A stretch of 64,000 nt of DNA. Source: Mariniblastus sp. GTDB taxonomy: Bacteria > Planctomycetota > Planctomycetia > Pirellulales > Pirellulaceae. Each line of letters begins with the position of its first letter. Positions within the stretch are counted from its first letter, which is position 1. The notes under the pieces are model-generated. The model did not search any database. It saw only the letters and a list, made by a program, of their open reading frames with translations, and had not been told where the DNA came from. The translations under genes were made by a program, and so were the position numbers. Where the stretch lies: NCBI GenBank assembly GCA_029247405.1, contig JAQWLH010000138.1, forward strand, positions 1 through 64,000, written 5' to 3'. Below, piece by piece: positions 1-9,601 of the stretch.

Positions 1-2
1 CA

Positions 3-149
3 ATGATCATTGATCCATGGGGAACGGTTCTAGCAAAAGCGGCTGATGGTGAAGGAGTCATTACAGCCGAAATTGATTTTGATTCACAGAAACAAATTCG
101 CAGCCGCCTGCCGTGTCTTCAACATCGACGTGATTTGGACCAGCTTTAA
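3..149 (+). CDS. Carbon-nitrogen hydrolase (nitrilase family), C-terminal fragment
   Basis: Only the last 48 codons lie in the window; the 5' part is cut by the window edge. The peptide begins IIDPWGTVLAKA, continues with GVITAEIDFD and ends near LPCLQHRRDL. These are the usual C-terminal landmarks of nitrilase/omega-amidase proteins: the S-x-x-x-DPWG strand, the AEID strand, and the LP-x-x-x-HRR tail. The Glu-Lys-Cys catalytic residues would lie upstream and cannot be seen. The family hydrolyses C-N bonds of small amides or nitriles; the substrate cannot be told from this piece. The frame is open from base 3 to the TAA at 147-149. Confidence 0.8.
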   Translation: MIIDPWGTVLAKAADGEGVITAEIDFDSQKQIRSRLPCLQHRRDLDQL

Positions 150-238
150 TTCCAAGGATCTTAACCACCCCGGAAAAAAGGCCCTGACGATGTATCCCTC
201 AAAAGATTAATCAAGAGTTCAGCAAAATCACGAGCAGC

Positions 239-1729
239 TCATGCAGCTTTTAAAGGTCGACTATTCCGTGACCACTCGACCCAATTGGTAACTTCGGCCA
301 AATCAGGAGCTTTACCTCCTCGCAGAATGAATTTAGCGTCTTTAGATTTTGCGAATTCATGAACCAATGAAAGAATCATTGCAGGCTCAGAGCTGGCAAT
401 TTCTTCCGGTGACTCAAAACCGCAACCCTCAAGAATCTGCGCATCATGGCCGTAGATCATTGGGATCCGACAAGCCAAAGCCGTTTGAATCTGCCACTGC
501 TGGACCGTCGCCCCATCGATGTGCCGCACATCCAGTCGATGTGCGATCGAGTGCGAGTCTGCATCAAGCAAGTCCGCAACCGTTGTAACACCGACGGCTG
601 CCAAACGAGCCGCCGTCTTTTTTCCAATTGAAGGAGCTGCCTCGACCAATTGCGAGAGCTCAAGACGGTACGTTGTAGACGGAGTTTTTGATTGCCCCGT
701 TTGATTTGATTGAGCCTGCCGACCACGGCTTGGGCTTTGATCGGCGCCGGGATTTTCCATGACAAACTTGCTGCCCACCGGCTTGAGGGGCTGCGCATCC
801 AACGCTTCCAGGTCCACGCCAAGAATTTCGTCGGCGTGCTGCGCACGAATCAATTTTTCATCCCGAGGGAGGCATTGGATCACCTTACCCTGACGTCTAA
901 ATTCTGAAGCAATCCGGCTGACCTGACGCTGACCGGTTATCTGTCGATACCCGCGGTAAACCCACGAAACGGGACGCGTTACTCGGTAAAAGCCCGAAAG
1001 CCAACCGGTCCCCATTAATGTCGGATTGGCATTCGCGGCGGCAATCGCTCGTTCCAGTACACGCGCAAACCCAACACTTGCCTGTCCAAGCAACCTCGAA
1101 GTGATCTTTCTTAGGTGATCATCCAGACCTGACGGTGGATCTTTTGATCCTAACACGGGATTATAATGATCAATGAACGAATCGTAGTGTGAGTGAGCAA
1201 TCGTCGCGCCTTGGTGAATCGAGTCCTTAAGCCATGCCGTGCCGGTTGGCAATTTGACATCAGGGTATCCTTCGCCCTGTTCCAGAATCGAAATCAGCTG
1301 ATCAAACGATTTGTTGACACTCCATTCACAAGCACGGTGAATGACGCCCTCCTCCTCGGTTTGCCCGGTGTGAAGCGGCATCAAGGGATCCATGAAGTAG
1401 TGGCTGAGAACACCGGAAGAATACACAGCAGATTTCCAGTTTTCCGATTTCAAATGGGCGACCGTAATGGCATACCATTTGTCGGCTTGTTTAACCGGAC
1501 CGCCCCAATAATTATCCGACACATGTAGAACATGATTTCGAAAGTCCTTGAATTTCGTGTCCGGATCCTTTGACCCCATCAAGAAATATTCGAAATAGCG
1601 TTCGTAGATCGATCGCCACTGATCGGCGAGCGGGCACTGCAGATGCCGCAGGGAATTCATCACCAATTTATGATGGGTATTCCGGCACTCATGAGCGCAA
1701 ATTAAGTCGTAAAATTTAGAGTTTGACAC
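239..1729 (-). CDS. Zinc-dependent phospholipase C-like / DUF4332 fusion protein
   Basis: A 496-residue protein with two parts. Residues about 1-240 are helical and carry a His/Asp/Glu-rich pattern (H110, D114 and H120 in HYFMDPLMPLHTGQ, then a Glu cluster, H131 and E135), resembling the zinc-dependent phospholipase C/S1-P1 nuclease-like fold. A basic linker and a low-complexity stretch (about 325-352) follow. Residues about 356-490 look like DUF4332, a helix-hairpin-helix-like domain (APSIGKKTAARLAAVG, then TVADLL). There is no signal peptide, so it is probably cytoplasmic. The substrate is unknown; the HhH-like half might bind nucleic acid. It converges with the nitrilase gene and shares orientation with the sulfatase upstream. 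The domain calls are from motif memory. Confidence 0.75.
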   Translation of the reverse strand: MSNSKFYDLICAHECRNTHHKLVMNSLRHLQCPLADQWRSIYERYFEYFLMGSKDPDTKFKDFRNHVLHVSDNYWGGPVKQADKWYAITVAHLKSENWKSAVYSSGVLSHYFMDPLMPLHTGQTEEEGVIHRACEWSVNKSFDQLISILEQGEGYPDVKLPTGTAWLKDSIHQGATIAHSHYDSFIDHYNPVLGSKDPPSGLDDHLRKITSRLLGQASVGFARVLERAIAAANANPTLMGTGWLSGFYRVTRPVSWVYRGYRQITGQRQVSRIASEFRRQGKVIQCLPRDEKLIRAQHADEILGVDLEALDAQPLKPVGSKFVMENPGADQSPSRGRQAQSNQTGQSKTPSTTYRLELSQLVEAAPSIGKKTAARLAAVGVTTVADLLDADSHSIAHRLDVRHIDGATVQQWQIQTALACRIPMIYGHDAQILEGCGFESPEEIASSEPAMILSLVHEFAKSKDAKFILRGGKAPDLAEVTNWVEWSRNSRPLKAA

Positions 1730-1925
1730 GCCCGAATTCCTAGAGTCAATGGAAGACGAGCTTTTACCAATAACGGCGTGCCAGCGTCAAGTTCTTTCAA
1801 ATCTTACCACCTGCTGGTTTTGGCGGTTAACGTGACTCTTCAATTTTTCATTGAGCTAGATCACCCATCACTGGCGAGGCAATCGCAATATGATCAGCGT
1901 TTACGCAGTAACCTACCCCATTCAC

Positions 1926-3377
1926 TCAACGTTTTTTCTTGGTCTTGGACAAGATAAGCTTTTTGTTTTTCTCAAATCCAGCTGCATCCCGTTTAGCTAG
2001 TAACTGTTTCTTCAATCGCGAAACCACACTCGCGTACTGGGGATTCTTAGCCAGATTTTGGACTTCGCCCGGGTCATTTTTTAAATCGTAAAGCTCCATC
2101 CCCTTCTCACCAAATCCCCACTGTGTAAAACGCCAGTTCATCGTTCGAATCGATTCACCCCCGCTACGGCTTATTGTAAAGGCCTGCTCTTTATTCCAAA
2201 CTGGAGCTTTGGGATCAGACAACAGTGGCTTTAGACTTGTCCCCTGAAGCCCATCCGGGGCTGGAATTCCAGCAAGATCAGCCAGCGTTGGGTACAAGTC
2301 AACCAACTCTGTAATTTTATGGGTTCCTTGCCCGTGTTGATCTTTCATCCAAGGCACACTCATGATGAATGGCACTCGAGTTGCTTCCTCAAACAAGTGT
2401 TGCTTCTGAAACTTATGGTGTTGTCCAAGCAAGTACCCATGATCACTACTGAAGACCACAATCGTGTTGTCTTCCAGACCATTTTCCTTGAGGGCATTTA
2501 AAACCCGACCCACTTGCGCATCCATGTAGGAAACACTTGCGTAATAGGATTGCAGCAGTCCTTTGTGCAATTCTGGTGTGATGCCGTAGGTCGTCGCATT
2601 GTTTTTATAACCCCGGATTATTTGGGGAACATCATCAAGGTCATTCTCCAGAACGACGGGGGCTCGCATGGAATCCCGATCATACATCGCGAAGTACTTT
2701 TTCGGCGCCACCAATGGCACGTGAGGACGAACGAACCCAACCGCCAAAAAAAATGGTTTTCCTTTTGACTTTTCAAGTATCTCAATCGCGCGATCGGCCG
2801 CCATGCCATCGGCGTGATCACTGTCTGTACCCGTTGCTACAACTGCTCTAAAGCTTTGCGATCCCTTGTCCTTGGGAGACCAGTTGGTCAGCTCACCAGC
2901 TGCATTTTGCTCGGCTGCCTGAACGTTGATTGCTTCGTCCCATGAATGAGGGTCATCGCAATCAGCAGTTCCCTCAATGATTTCCATTGGAATTCTCATA
3001 TGGTAAATCTTGCTGACACGCCCGGCGTAATAACCCGAATTCCGAAATGCCTGAGACAACGTCACGACATCCGGCATGCTGCCTCGCAAGGTTCCCGCAT
3101 TACCAAGCGTCAGGTTGGTGTAGGGATAAAGTCCAGACATCAACGACGCACGGGAAGCGCCACAAACTGGATATTGACAATGCATATTCTCAAATTTAAC
3201 GCCGCGATTGGCTAACCGATCAAGATTTGGTGTTTTGCATTGTTCATGGCCAAAGCCGCTGAGTGCGGTGTTCAGATCATCTGAAATCAAGAACAAAACG
3301 TTCGGTTTTTCAGGCTGCGCCATTGCAATCGAGGCCATCCACAATACCGCAGAAATTGTCAGACATATATTTTTCAT
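1926..3377 (-). CDS. Secreted sulfatase, iduronate-2-sulfatase-like
   Basis: A 483-residue type I sulfatase with a cleavable signal peptide (residues about 1-20, ending AMAQ). Family landmarks in order are the metal-binding ISDDLN near the N-terminus, the formylglycine motif CGASR within VCGASRASLMSG, the lysine region GRVSKIYH, FVRPHVP, and the SSDHGYLLGQHHKFQK metal/His/Lys segment. CGASR fits C-x-(P/A)-S-R, so it needs formylglycine conversion of the Cys by a maturase not encoded here. It likely removes sulfate from exported polysaccharide substrates in the periplasm. It is divergent from the downstream oxidoreductase gene. The sulfatase identity is sure; the substrate is inferred. Confidence 0.93.
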   Translation of the reverse strand: MKNICLTISAVLWMASIAMAQPEKPNVLFLISDDLNTALSGFGHEQCKTPNLDRLANRGVKFENMHCQYPVCGASRASLMSGLYPYTNLTLGNAGTLRGSMPDVVTLSQAFRNSGYYAGRVSKIYHMRIPMEIIEGTADCDDPHSWDEAINVQAAEQNAAGELTNWSPKDKGSQSFRAVVATGTDSDHADGMAADRAIEILEKSKGKPFFLAVGFVRPHVPLVAPKKYFAMYDRDSMRAPVVLENDLDDVPQIIRGYKNNATTYGITPELHKGLLQSYYASVSYMDAQVGRVLNALKENGLEDNTIVVFSSDHGYLLGQHHKFQKQHLFEEATRVPFIMSVPWMKDQHGQGTHKITELVDLYPTLADLAGIPAPDGLQGTSLKPLLSDPKAPVWNKEQAFTISRSGGESIRTMNWRFTQWGFGEKGMELYDLKNDPGEVQNLAKNPQYASVVSRLKKQLLAKRDAAGFEKNKKLILSKTKKKR

Positions 3378-3687
3378 GGTTCTATCTTTTGCTGGGCATG
3401 AGTGAGAACCAGGATTTTACCACAACGATTCAATCAGCCAATTCGATTTGAAACCCGGAATTTGCCCCTGTGTGATAAAAACGAGTGGTGGAAATTAACG
3501 AAGTCCCAATGATTGACATCGTTTTCTCTAGATCGTTCAGTTCAAATCGTGTTAAATCTAATTTCGTCCGTCAACTGACTGGTAACGTATCGACGGTTGC
3601 CTGTTCTGAGACAGCCATCCCAACAGATGCTCTCGATTGACCTCGGCGTCGAGGCCAAAACTCAAATCCCCTTCATTGGTGAGAGAT
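3378..3687. other. Divergent intergenic spacer
   Basis: A 310-base spacer between the minus-strand sulfatase and the plus-strand oxidoreductase. It must hold both promoters. I see no stable hairpin, repeat or recognisable operator in it. The only clear signal is the ribosome-binding sequence GGTGAGAG at about 3678-3685, which sets the oxidoreductase start. Confidence 0.5.
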
Positions 3688-5037
3688 ATGTCACGATCCA
3701 ATTACAATCCTCTCGAAAGTCGCCGTGCCTTTCTCGCCGCGACATCAACGTTTGGTGCGGCGACCTGGGGCTGTCTGGCGGGAACCCCACACACCAACTT
3801 ACTGGCTCAGAAAGCCAAGCCTCCAAGTCCCAACCAACAACTTGGTGTCGGGGTTATCGGACTCAGATATCAAGGAAGCGTGATTGCACACAAAGCCGCA
3901 ATCTATGGAAACATCGTCGCAGTTTGCGACGTTGACAAACATGTTCGCGATCAAGCAAAAGCGAGTTTTGGTAGTACACCACGGGCGTTTGAAAATTATG
4001 AAGACTTGATTGCTCGTCAAGACGTCGACCTTATCACGATTGGTACTCCTGATCATTGGCACACAAAAATGGTGATCGATGCCTGCCGCGCTGGCAAAGA
4101 TGTTTATTGCGAAAAACCACTAACGCTCACCATTGATGAAGGTAAAAAGATCCGTGACGTCGTTCAACAGACGGGTAGAATTGTCCAAGTCGGATCCTGG
4201 CAACGATCCGATCATCGATTTCGTCAAGCCGTCGAAATGGTTCGCCTCGGACGAATTGGAAAATTAAAAAAAGTCGAAGTTGTGCTTGGGAAAAATGTGG
4301 TGGGTGGGCCATTTGATCAACGTCCAATACCGACCAATTTGAATTGGAATTTATGGCAAGGCCAAACCCCAGATGTTCCGTACACCCAAGAACGTTCGCA
4401 TTACACTTTCCGTTGGTGGTACGAATACTCGGGCGGTCAAATGACTGACTGGGGGGCTCACCACATCGACATTGCCCAATGGGCAATCGACAGTCTCCCC
4501 ATTGAGATATCCGGGACCGCTAAATTTCCAGCCGGCCAAAAGTACCCCGAAGTCACCCAGGGGTACAATGTTGCGGTTGATTTCGACGTGACCTACAAAT
4601 ACGCCAACGGCGTCATGATGACAGTAAGTGACACTGGTCGAAACGGAATCATGTTCACCGGTGACGCGGGCCGGATTTTTGTTAACCGGGGCGTCCTTCA
4701 AGGTAAACCGGTTGAGGACCTTAAAGCCAATCCATTAACTCGAGATGACTGGAAAACGTATCGCTTCGATAATTTTGATCGACCGCCGCGACAAGGGAAA
4801 CTCGATGCCATTGTCAATCATATGGGGAATTTCTTTGACTGTGTTACCGCCCGACGCCAGCCCATTTCGGACATTGAAAGCCAGCACCGCAGCGTGAGCA
4901 CTTGCCATCTTGGTAATATCGCAATGAGACTTGGGCGTAAATTATATTGGAATCCGGAGACCGAAAGCTTCAAAGACGACGCCCAAGCTGATGAGTTGCT
5001 TAGCCGCCAACAGCGAAAAGGATTTGAAATTGCTTGA
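3688..5037 (+). CDS. Gfo/Idh/MocA family oxidoreductase, Tat-exported
   Basis: The start at 3688 is preferred over an upstream ATG at 3637 because GGTGAGAG lies just before it and the protein then opens with a twin-arginine signal ([14 protein letters not shown]). The mature part has the Rossmann-like [11 protein letters not shown], then AVCDVDK, the GTPDHWH and CEKPLT motifs typical of Gfo/Idh/MocA proteins, and a C-terminal alpha/beta domain with [12 protein letters not shown]. It probably acts as an NAD(P)-linked dehydrogenase or related enzyme on sugars or cyclitols in the periplasm. The following TIM-barrel gene overlaps its end, so the two are co-translated. The family is certain, the substrate unknown. 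Confidence 0.92.
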   Translation: MSRSNYNPLESRRAFLAATSTFGAATWGCLAGTPHTNLLAQKAKPPSPNQQLGVGVIGLRYQGSVIAHKAAIYGNIVAVCDVDKHVRDQAKASFGSTPRAFENYEDLIARQDVDLITIGTPDHWHTKMVIDACRAGKDVYCEKPLTLTIDEGKKIRDVVQQTGRIVQVGSWQRSDHRFRQAVEMVRLGRIGKLKKVEVVLGKNVVGGPFDQRPIPTNLNWNLWQGQTPDVPYTQERSHYTFRWWYEYSGGQMTDWGAHHIDIAQWAIDSLPIEISGTAKFPAGQKYPEVTQGYNVAVDFDVTYKYANGVMMTVSDTGRNGIMFTGDAGRIFVNRGVLQGKPVEDLKANPLTRDDWKTYRFDNFDRPPRQGKLDAIVNHMGNFFDCVTARRQPISDIESQHRSVSTCHLGNIAMRLGRKLYWNPETESFKDDAQADELLSRQQRKGFEIA

Positions 5038-6094
5038 GCCTTACCAACCCAGATTGACGTCTTCAAGTAAATCTCAGCCGTCGTCAGCGACGCGAGAAAG
5101 ATTGCGGATTGACCGCCGTCAATTTTCGAGTCTTTGTGCGTCTGGATTAGCCTGTTCAGCATTGAACTTCAATTCTCCTGTCTCCAACCAGAATGAAGCA
5201 AGTTCCACTCTCGAAACACTCAGGAGTCAACCCAACAAAGATCAGCAGGGTCAAACCCGTACGCCACCATCAGAATTTGAGTTCAAATATTTGCTCGGAT
5301 CGTGCATGTATGGCACCACAGCCCTTTCGGCCCTACTTCCAGAGGTCACCCGTGCTGGCGCAACGGCACTGGACATTTGGCCCAAGCCCCACGGTAATCA
5401 ACGCGAGCAATTAGACGAGCTGGGCGAAGCCCGATTTGCTGAAGCCTTAAAGAATAACGACCTAACCCTTGGCTGCATCACCCAATTCCAGCTGGGACCT
5501 TTTGGTTTACAAGCCGAAATGAGACTAGCTCAGCGATTCGCATGCAGCACCATCGTCACGGGTGGTCGCGGTCCCAAGGGACTCAAGGGAAAAGACCTAA
5601 AATCAGCAGTCGCAAAATTTGTGGAACAAATGAAACCACATCTCGCCATTGCTGAGAAAACACAAGTGACCATCGCCATCGAAAACCATGCCAATAGTTT
5701 GATCGATTCGCCCGACTCGTTGAAATGGTTAGCTGAACTTTCGAAGGACTCCCATTTAGCCATTGCGTTTGCTCCCTATCATCTTGAGCAGGACCCGCAC
5801 AAAATGGCGGACTTGATCAAAGTGCTGGGCAACAAAATCTCCGTCTTTTACGCGTGGCAACATGGCATGGGATGCATGAAAAAATTGCCGAAGGAACAAG
5901 AGCTATTGCAAATGCCGGGACGCGGCAAGCTCGATTTCTCACCGTTGGTCGAAGCTCTCAAGCATATCAAATTCAATGGGTGGACCGAGATCTTCATGCA
6001 TCCTGTTCCCCGCGGAATCCCGATTCGAGACACCACCGCAAACGTCACAAGCGAAATCAATCGTGCGCGAGCTTATCTCGAAGCCCTAAAATGA
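5030..6094 (+). CDS. Sugar phosphate isomerase/epimerase-like TIM barrel, Tat signal
   Basis: A xylose-isomerase-like TIM-barrel protein. The frame is open from 4931, but the gene overlaps the preceding one. A TTG at 5030, seven bases after AAAAGGA, gives a protein of about 354 residues whose N-terminus carries the twin-arginine-like RLRIDRRQFSSLCASG. ATG 4991 is the alternative. Barrel features include the metal/acid-rich strands TIAIENHA, IAFAPYHLEQD and WTEIFMHP. The family isomerises or epimerises sugars or inositols. Together with the upstream oxidoreductase it probably forms a two-gene exported sugar-modifying unit, a pairing common in planctomycetes. The exact start is uncertain. Confidence 0.85.
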   Translation: MLEPYQPRLTSSSKSQPSSATRERLRIDRRQFSSLCASGLACSALNFNSPVSNQNEASSTLETLRSQPNKDQQGQTRTPPSEFEFKYLLGSCMYGTTALSALLPEVTRAGATALDIWPKPHGNQREQLDELGEARFAEALKNNDLTLGCITQFQLGPFGLQAEMRLAQRFACSTIVTGGRGPKGLKGKDLKSAVAKFVEQMKPHLAIAEKTQVTIAIENHANSLIDSPDSLKWLAELSKDSHLAIAFAPYHLEQDPHKMADLIKVLGNKISVFYAWQHGMGCMKKLPKEQELLQMPGRGKLDFSPLVEALKHIKFNGWTEIFMHPVPRGIPIRDTTANVTSEINRARAYLEALK

Positions 6095-6624
6095 ATCAAA
6101 ATCCGGGTCGCCTCAATCACTTGCCGTACCAATCCGGAATGCTGTTTTGATCTCCCGATTCCGTTGAGACTCCAATTTGGGAAAACGCAAATCGCCTTGG
6201 GCCGGTCAATTTCTGACAGCAAGCTGGGATGTCTCGACTTTCTGAGTTAGCAAAATTCCACGTACATTTAAAAGAAGCGAGCACTGTCTTTCCAGCAGCT
6301 CAACTTTTCCATCCAAAACAAACACGCCAGGTTGCTACGATTCAACTTTGAGGATTTCGCCAAACACGATCGCACCTTGAATAGGTTGGCCACCCACGCG
6401 GCGGAAATACGCCACCCCTCATCGACGAAAGACGGTTTTGTTGCCCGCAAGAAGGCTTCACCGCTGAAGATGGATATTGGGCAGTCAAGGGTAAAGATCC
6501 TCCACTGGAACGTGCGGTGGCAAAAGCCCTGAAACGGCTAAAAACGAAAAGGTAAAATTGAAACCTGGACCAACACCGCCGACCAGGTCACGTCGCTTAA
6601 AGAAAAAACAGCCCCACGATTAAT
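6095..6624. other. Intergenic stretch with possible decayed coding sequence
   Basis: About 530 bases between convergent genes without an intact gene. Short coding-like stretches appear in different plus-strand frames: one around 6451-6550 ends in a peptide like GYWAVKGKDPPLERAV and stops at TAA, and another from 6551 reads KIETWTNTADQVTSLKEK. This could be a frameshifted remnant, but I cannot name the parent family and one stretch runs antisense into the next gene, so chance is possible. Confidence 0.3.
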
Positions 6625-8781
6625 TTATTGGCTGGCGACTAAGGCCTGCGCCGAAGCTTGGTTGACTGCGTCACCGACGAGTAAACATGGGATTAATTTC
6701 GTTGACTCGTCGACGTCACTGAATCGGACAAGACCTGACTGAATTCGATTCCTGTTCGAATTCAAGTTACCCGAAGTCGAGCTTTGGCGGATCAACGGAG
6801 TCGCTTCAAAATTCGCGGAAACGGCATCCCATTCACTTTTGGTGAAGATTCTGAATTCTGCCGGGACACCGGGGGACAAGTGTTTTTTTAACGCGAGTGA
6901 AACATGCCCCATGGTCATGCGCGGATTCAATTCGACCAAGGGCTTGATTTTCAATTCACCCTGCGTGTCTCTAAAAATGAAGGCGTCGACCCCAAAGTAA
7001 CCTTTGAAATGAAACTGGTTGAGTTCGTTGAAGATTCGGGGTTCGAGCCAAGACACGACTTGTTGCAATTTTTCACTGCGATTGGCTAACAGGAACCTTC
7101 TTACCTCTGAATCGCAGTCTTCAAACGACGCACTCAACTTGGTTCCCGCATAGCGTCTGCCATCTGCCACCAAGGGTCGTGTCCATCCAAGAAATTTTGG
7201 TTTGGATGATTTCCTGGGCATGTGCCACAACAGCGACAAATCAACCACCCGATCTAATTCGGGTTCAACAACGGCCAAAGGCTGAGATCTAAACATTGCC
7301 TCCAACCAAGACCGGTCCTGTGTTGTGAGGGGATCGCTGCAATTAAGCCGACGCTGGCCGCGCCCTGACGACGCCAAATCAAGTTTAAAAATGGCACTTT
7401 GGAATCCACGTTTAGAAAAGTTCGACAGATGCCCAACGACGTCGTCAGTCTTTTCAGCCGTGTGTCCCAAGTCCTTATCAGTACAGAGAAAATCCAGTCG
7501 GTCACCCACCGCTGAATCCGCCCCACTCGGGCGGTCGATCTCTGCGAGCCACGTTTTCAAACGTTTGGCCCACCACGATTTACGAAACAGATCGCGATGC
7601 TCTTCACGCCATGGATTGGGACGATGCCGAGCCAACTCAAGGAAAGGTTTGGCGGCCTCATGGTTTCTCGGCGTCCAAGCCCATGGCGAAAAATCATGGA
7701 TTTTACGTTCCGCTAATTTCATCTGGTCATCAAGTTCAATGAACTCAGGCAACTCGAATCCAGCATCAATGAGTTGCTTCCGGAGTTGCAAACTCGGTGA
7801 CTGACGAACCAACAAAATATCGTCCAACTTGGCGACTGCAATTAAGACCTTTTCAAGGTCTTGGGTAAGCTGTTCCATGACACGAGTCGGCCGCTGCTCC
7901 GGGTGATTTAAAAATTCACCAGCTAATTCTGCTTCTGCGGAGGGATCAAACCAGCGCACGGTAGTGGCTCGACCTCGAGATTGACGGAAAACTTCGATCG
8001 CGTTGATAAAGTCCTCCGTCAATCCGGCTTGAATCCGCCCCTCTCGATTAAACTCTCCGCGCGGACCTCGTGCCCGTTGAGGTGACATCGGAGATTCAAG
8101 TGATTGCTGGTACGCTTCCCAATCGGTTTGCTCTGGATCTTTCCATTGACGAAACCACTCCAAACCATGCCGAACATGGCTGATTTCATCTTCGTAAATT
8201 TTTTGTAGAACGTCGGCAGTCTCGGTGTCGCCGATTTTTTGAAACACCTTGGCAAAATGCAAACTGTAATCCAGATTCGCTTGCTCAAATGTCAGGCTAA
8301 GTCTTGAAACAAAATCCATCGGTGATTGCATGGGCTCGACAACTCGCCAAAACTGGCCACTCAACGGATAGCTCCCAAACTCGAGACCACATTCTTTCAT
8401 GCGTCGAATGTACATCCGAGTGTGCTCCTGTTCCTCTTGCAGAGTTACCAAAACCCCCTGTCGAAACGCGTGAGGAGCATCAGGAAACTTCAAAAGGACC
8501 AGAGCCATCAATTCAGTTGCAAGAAGCTCATGGTTCGCCAAAAAGTGAAGCAGCTGACCTCGAGCTTGCTCGTTCTCCAAACAATTATCACTTGGCGGCT
8601 GCTGGTTGATTCCCGTGTCATGTCGCATTTGCAACCCCACCGGGCGACCGGGGGTACGGAGGGAATCTACATTTGGGGCGACATTGGATTTTGAACCATA
8701 AGTCAATTTACCGGGGGCCAGCAATTTTTCTTCGAGTGTCTTTCCAAAGACAATTTGCTCGGCAAATTCGTTGACATTCAT
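6625..8781 (-). CDS. DUF455 ferritin-like / ATP-grasp-like fusion protein
   Basis: A 718-residue two-domain protein. Residues about 1-280 match the DUF455 ferritin-like family: NHELLATE (H84, E85, E90), EEQEH (E116-H120), E166 and EDEISHVRH (E197, E199, H202, H205) form a plausible di-metal site. Residues about 420-690 look like ATP-grasp: a Lys/Gly-loop segment (KLDLASSGRG), GYFGVDAFIF, and the metal-binding LVELNPRMTMGH near the end. The first half suggests an iron- or oxygen-handling activity, the second an ATP-dependent carboxylate-amine/thiol ligase. Neither substrate is known. It is followed downstream by a gap and the convergent sugar gene. The domain assignment is by motif recognition. 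Confidence 0.75.
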   Translation of the reverse strand: MNVNEFAEQIVFGKTLEEKLLAPGKLTYGSKSNVAPNVDSLRTPGRPVGLQMRHDTGINQQPPSDNCLENEQARGQLLHFLANHELLATELMALVLLKFPDAPHAFRQGVLVTLQEEQEHTRMYIRRMKECGLEFGSYPLSGQFWRVVEPMQSPMDFVSRLSLTFEQANLDYSLHFAKVFQKIGDTETADVLQKIYEDEISHVRHGLEWFRQWKDPEQTDWEAYQQSLESPMSPQRARGPRGEFNREGRIQAGLTEDFINAIEVFRQSRGRATTVRWFDPSAEAELAGEFLNHPEQRPTRVMEQLTQDLEKVLIAVAKLDDILLVRQSPSLQLRKQLIDAGFELPEFIELDDQMKLAERKIHDFSPWAWTPRNHEAAKPFLELARHRPNPWREEHRDLFRKSWWAKRLKTWLAEIDRPSGADSAVGDRLDFLCTDKDLGHTAEKTDDVVGHLSNFSKRGFQSAIFKLDLASSGRGQRRLNCSDPLTTQDRSWLEAMFRSQPLAVVEPELDRVVDLSLLWHMPRKSSKPKFLGWTRPLVADGRRYAGTKLSASFEDCDSEVRRFLLANRSEKLQQVVSWLEPRIFNELNQFHFKGYFGVDAFIFRDTQGELKIKPLVELNPRMTMGHVSLALKKHLSPGVPAEFRIFTKSEWDAVSANFEATPLIRQSSTSGNLNSNRNRIQSGLVRFSDVDESTKLIPCLLVGDAVNQASAQALVASQ

Positions 8782-8876
8782 GAAATCTACGATAATCGAA
8801 GTTGCTGGCGACGGCTATGGGAAGCAACATTGAGTGTTCGCTCGTGAGAGACAGTACACAACGTAACGGCTCATGC

Positions 8877-9425
8877 TTAAGCTAACGTCCGGATTCGCTT
8901 GTTCGTTGGCTTGACGCTGATAACCGGGCAATTCGCATGACGCACCACTTGCTCAGCGACACTTCCGACTAACGCTCGGCGTAATCCGGTTCGACCATGT
9001 GTCCCCAAAACAATCAGGTCGTAATGATGCTCATTCGCGTAGCTGCAGATTTCCTGACTGCGCTGGCCAAGCTTACTCATCACAATCGCATCCACCGCAA
9101 ACTCTTCAGCCTTTCGGACTATTTCGAAAAACGGCTCGCCCTCGCAAATAAGTGTATCAACCTGCGTTGATTCACTTGATTCAGCATCATATTGCTTCAT
9201 GTTTGCCTTGGCATTTTCTCGAAGACTTTTGCAAGTCTGGTCGTGATCGGAAATCCCCAACTCAACAATCTGATTGACGATTGCATGATCAATCACGTGT
9301 ACCACCACAATTTCTGATTCCTCATCATCAACCAAAAGTCGGGCGTGCTGAAACGCGGACCAAGCATTCTCAGAAAAATCGGTAGGCACAAGTAAACTGT
9401 TGAACGGCGTTTTCTTTTTCATCAT
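8877..9425 (-). CDS. Universal stress protein (UspA family)
   Basis: A 182-residue UspA-fold protein. It opens with the strand SLLVPTDFSENAWSAFQHA, has the second strand IVVVHVID, and ends with the ATP-binding signature GTHGRTGLRRALVGSVAEQVV followed by CPVISVKP, so it should be of the nucleotide-binding type. Such proteins accumulate on starvation or oxygen limitation. It is somewhat longer than a minimal Usp because of an insert around residues 60-110. It lies with DUF4404 and a second Usp gene in the same orientation, which supports a shared stress role. Confidence 0.93.
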   Translation of the reverse strand: MMKKKTPFNSLLVPTDFSENAWSAFQHARLLVDDEESEIVVVHVIDHAIVNQIVELGISDHDQTCKSLRENAKANMKQYDAESSESTQVDTLICEGEPFFEIVRKAEEFAVDAIVMSKLGQRSQEICSYANEHHYDLIVLGTHGRTGLRRALVGSVAEQVVRHANCPVISVKPTNKRIRTLA

Positions 9426-9601
9426 TCTTAAATTGATTCGAGTTCATCGGGTCGCGGTTTGCCAAGGCCGTCCCCAATGTCCGTTGATTGGGTATGGACG
9501 ACACAACAGTTTCGCGTGGCCCATCAAGCCCATCGAAATAGCTGGACTCAATCCTTTGGTTTTGCCAAATCCACGCATTCAGGTCGGGTCCAGGCTTATT
9601 G

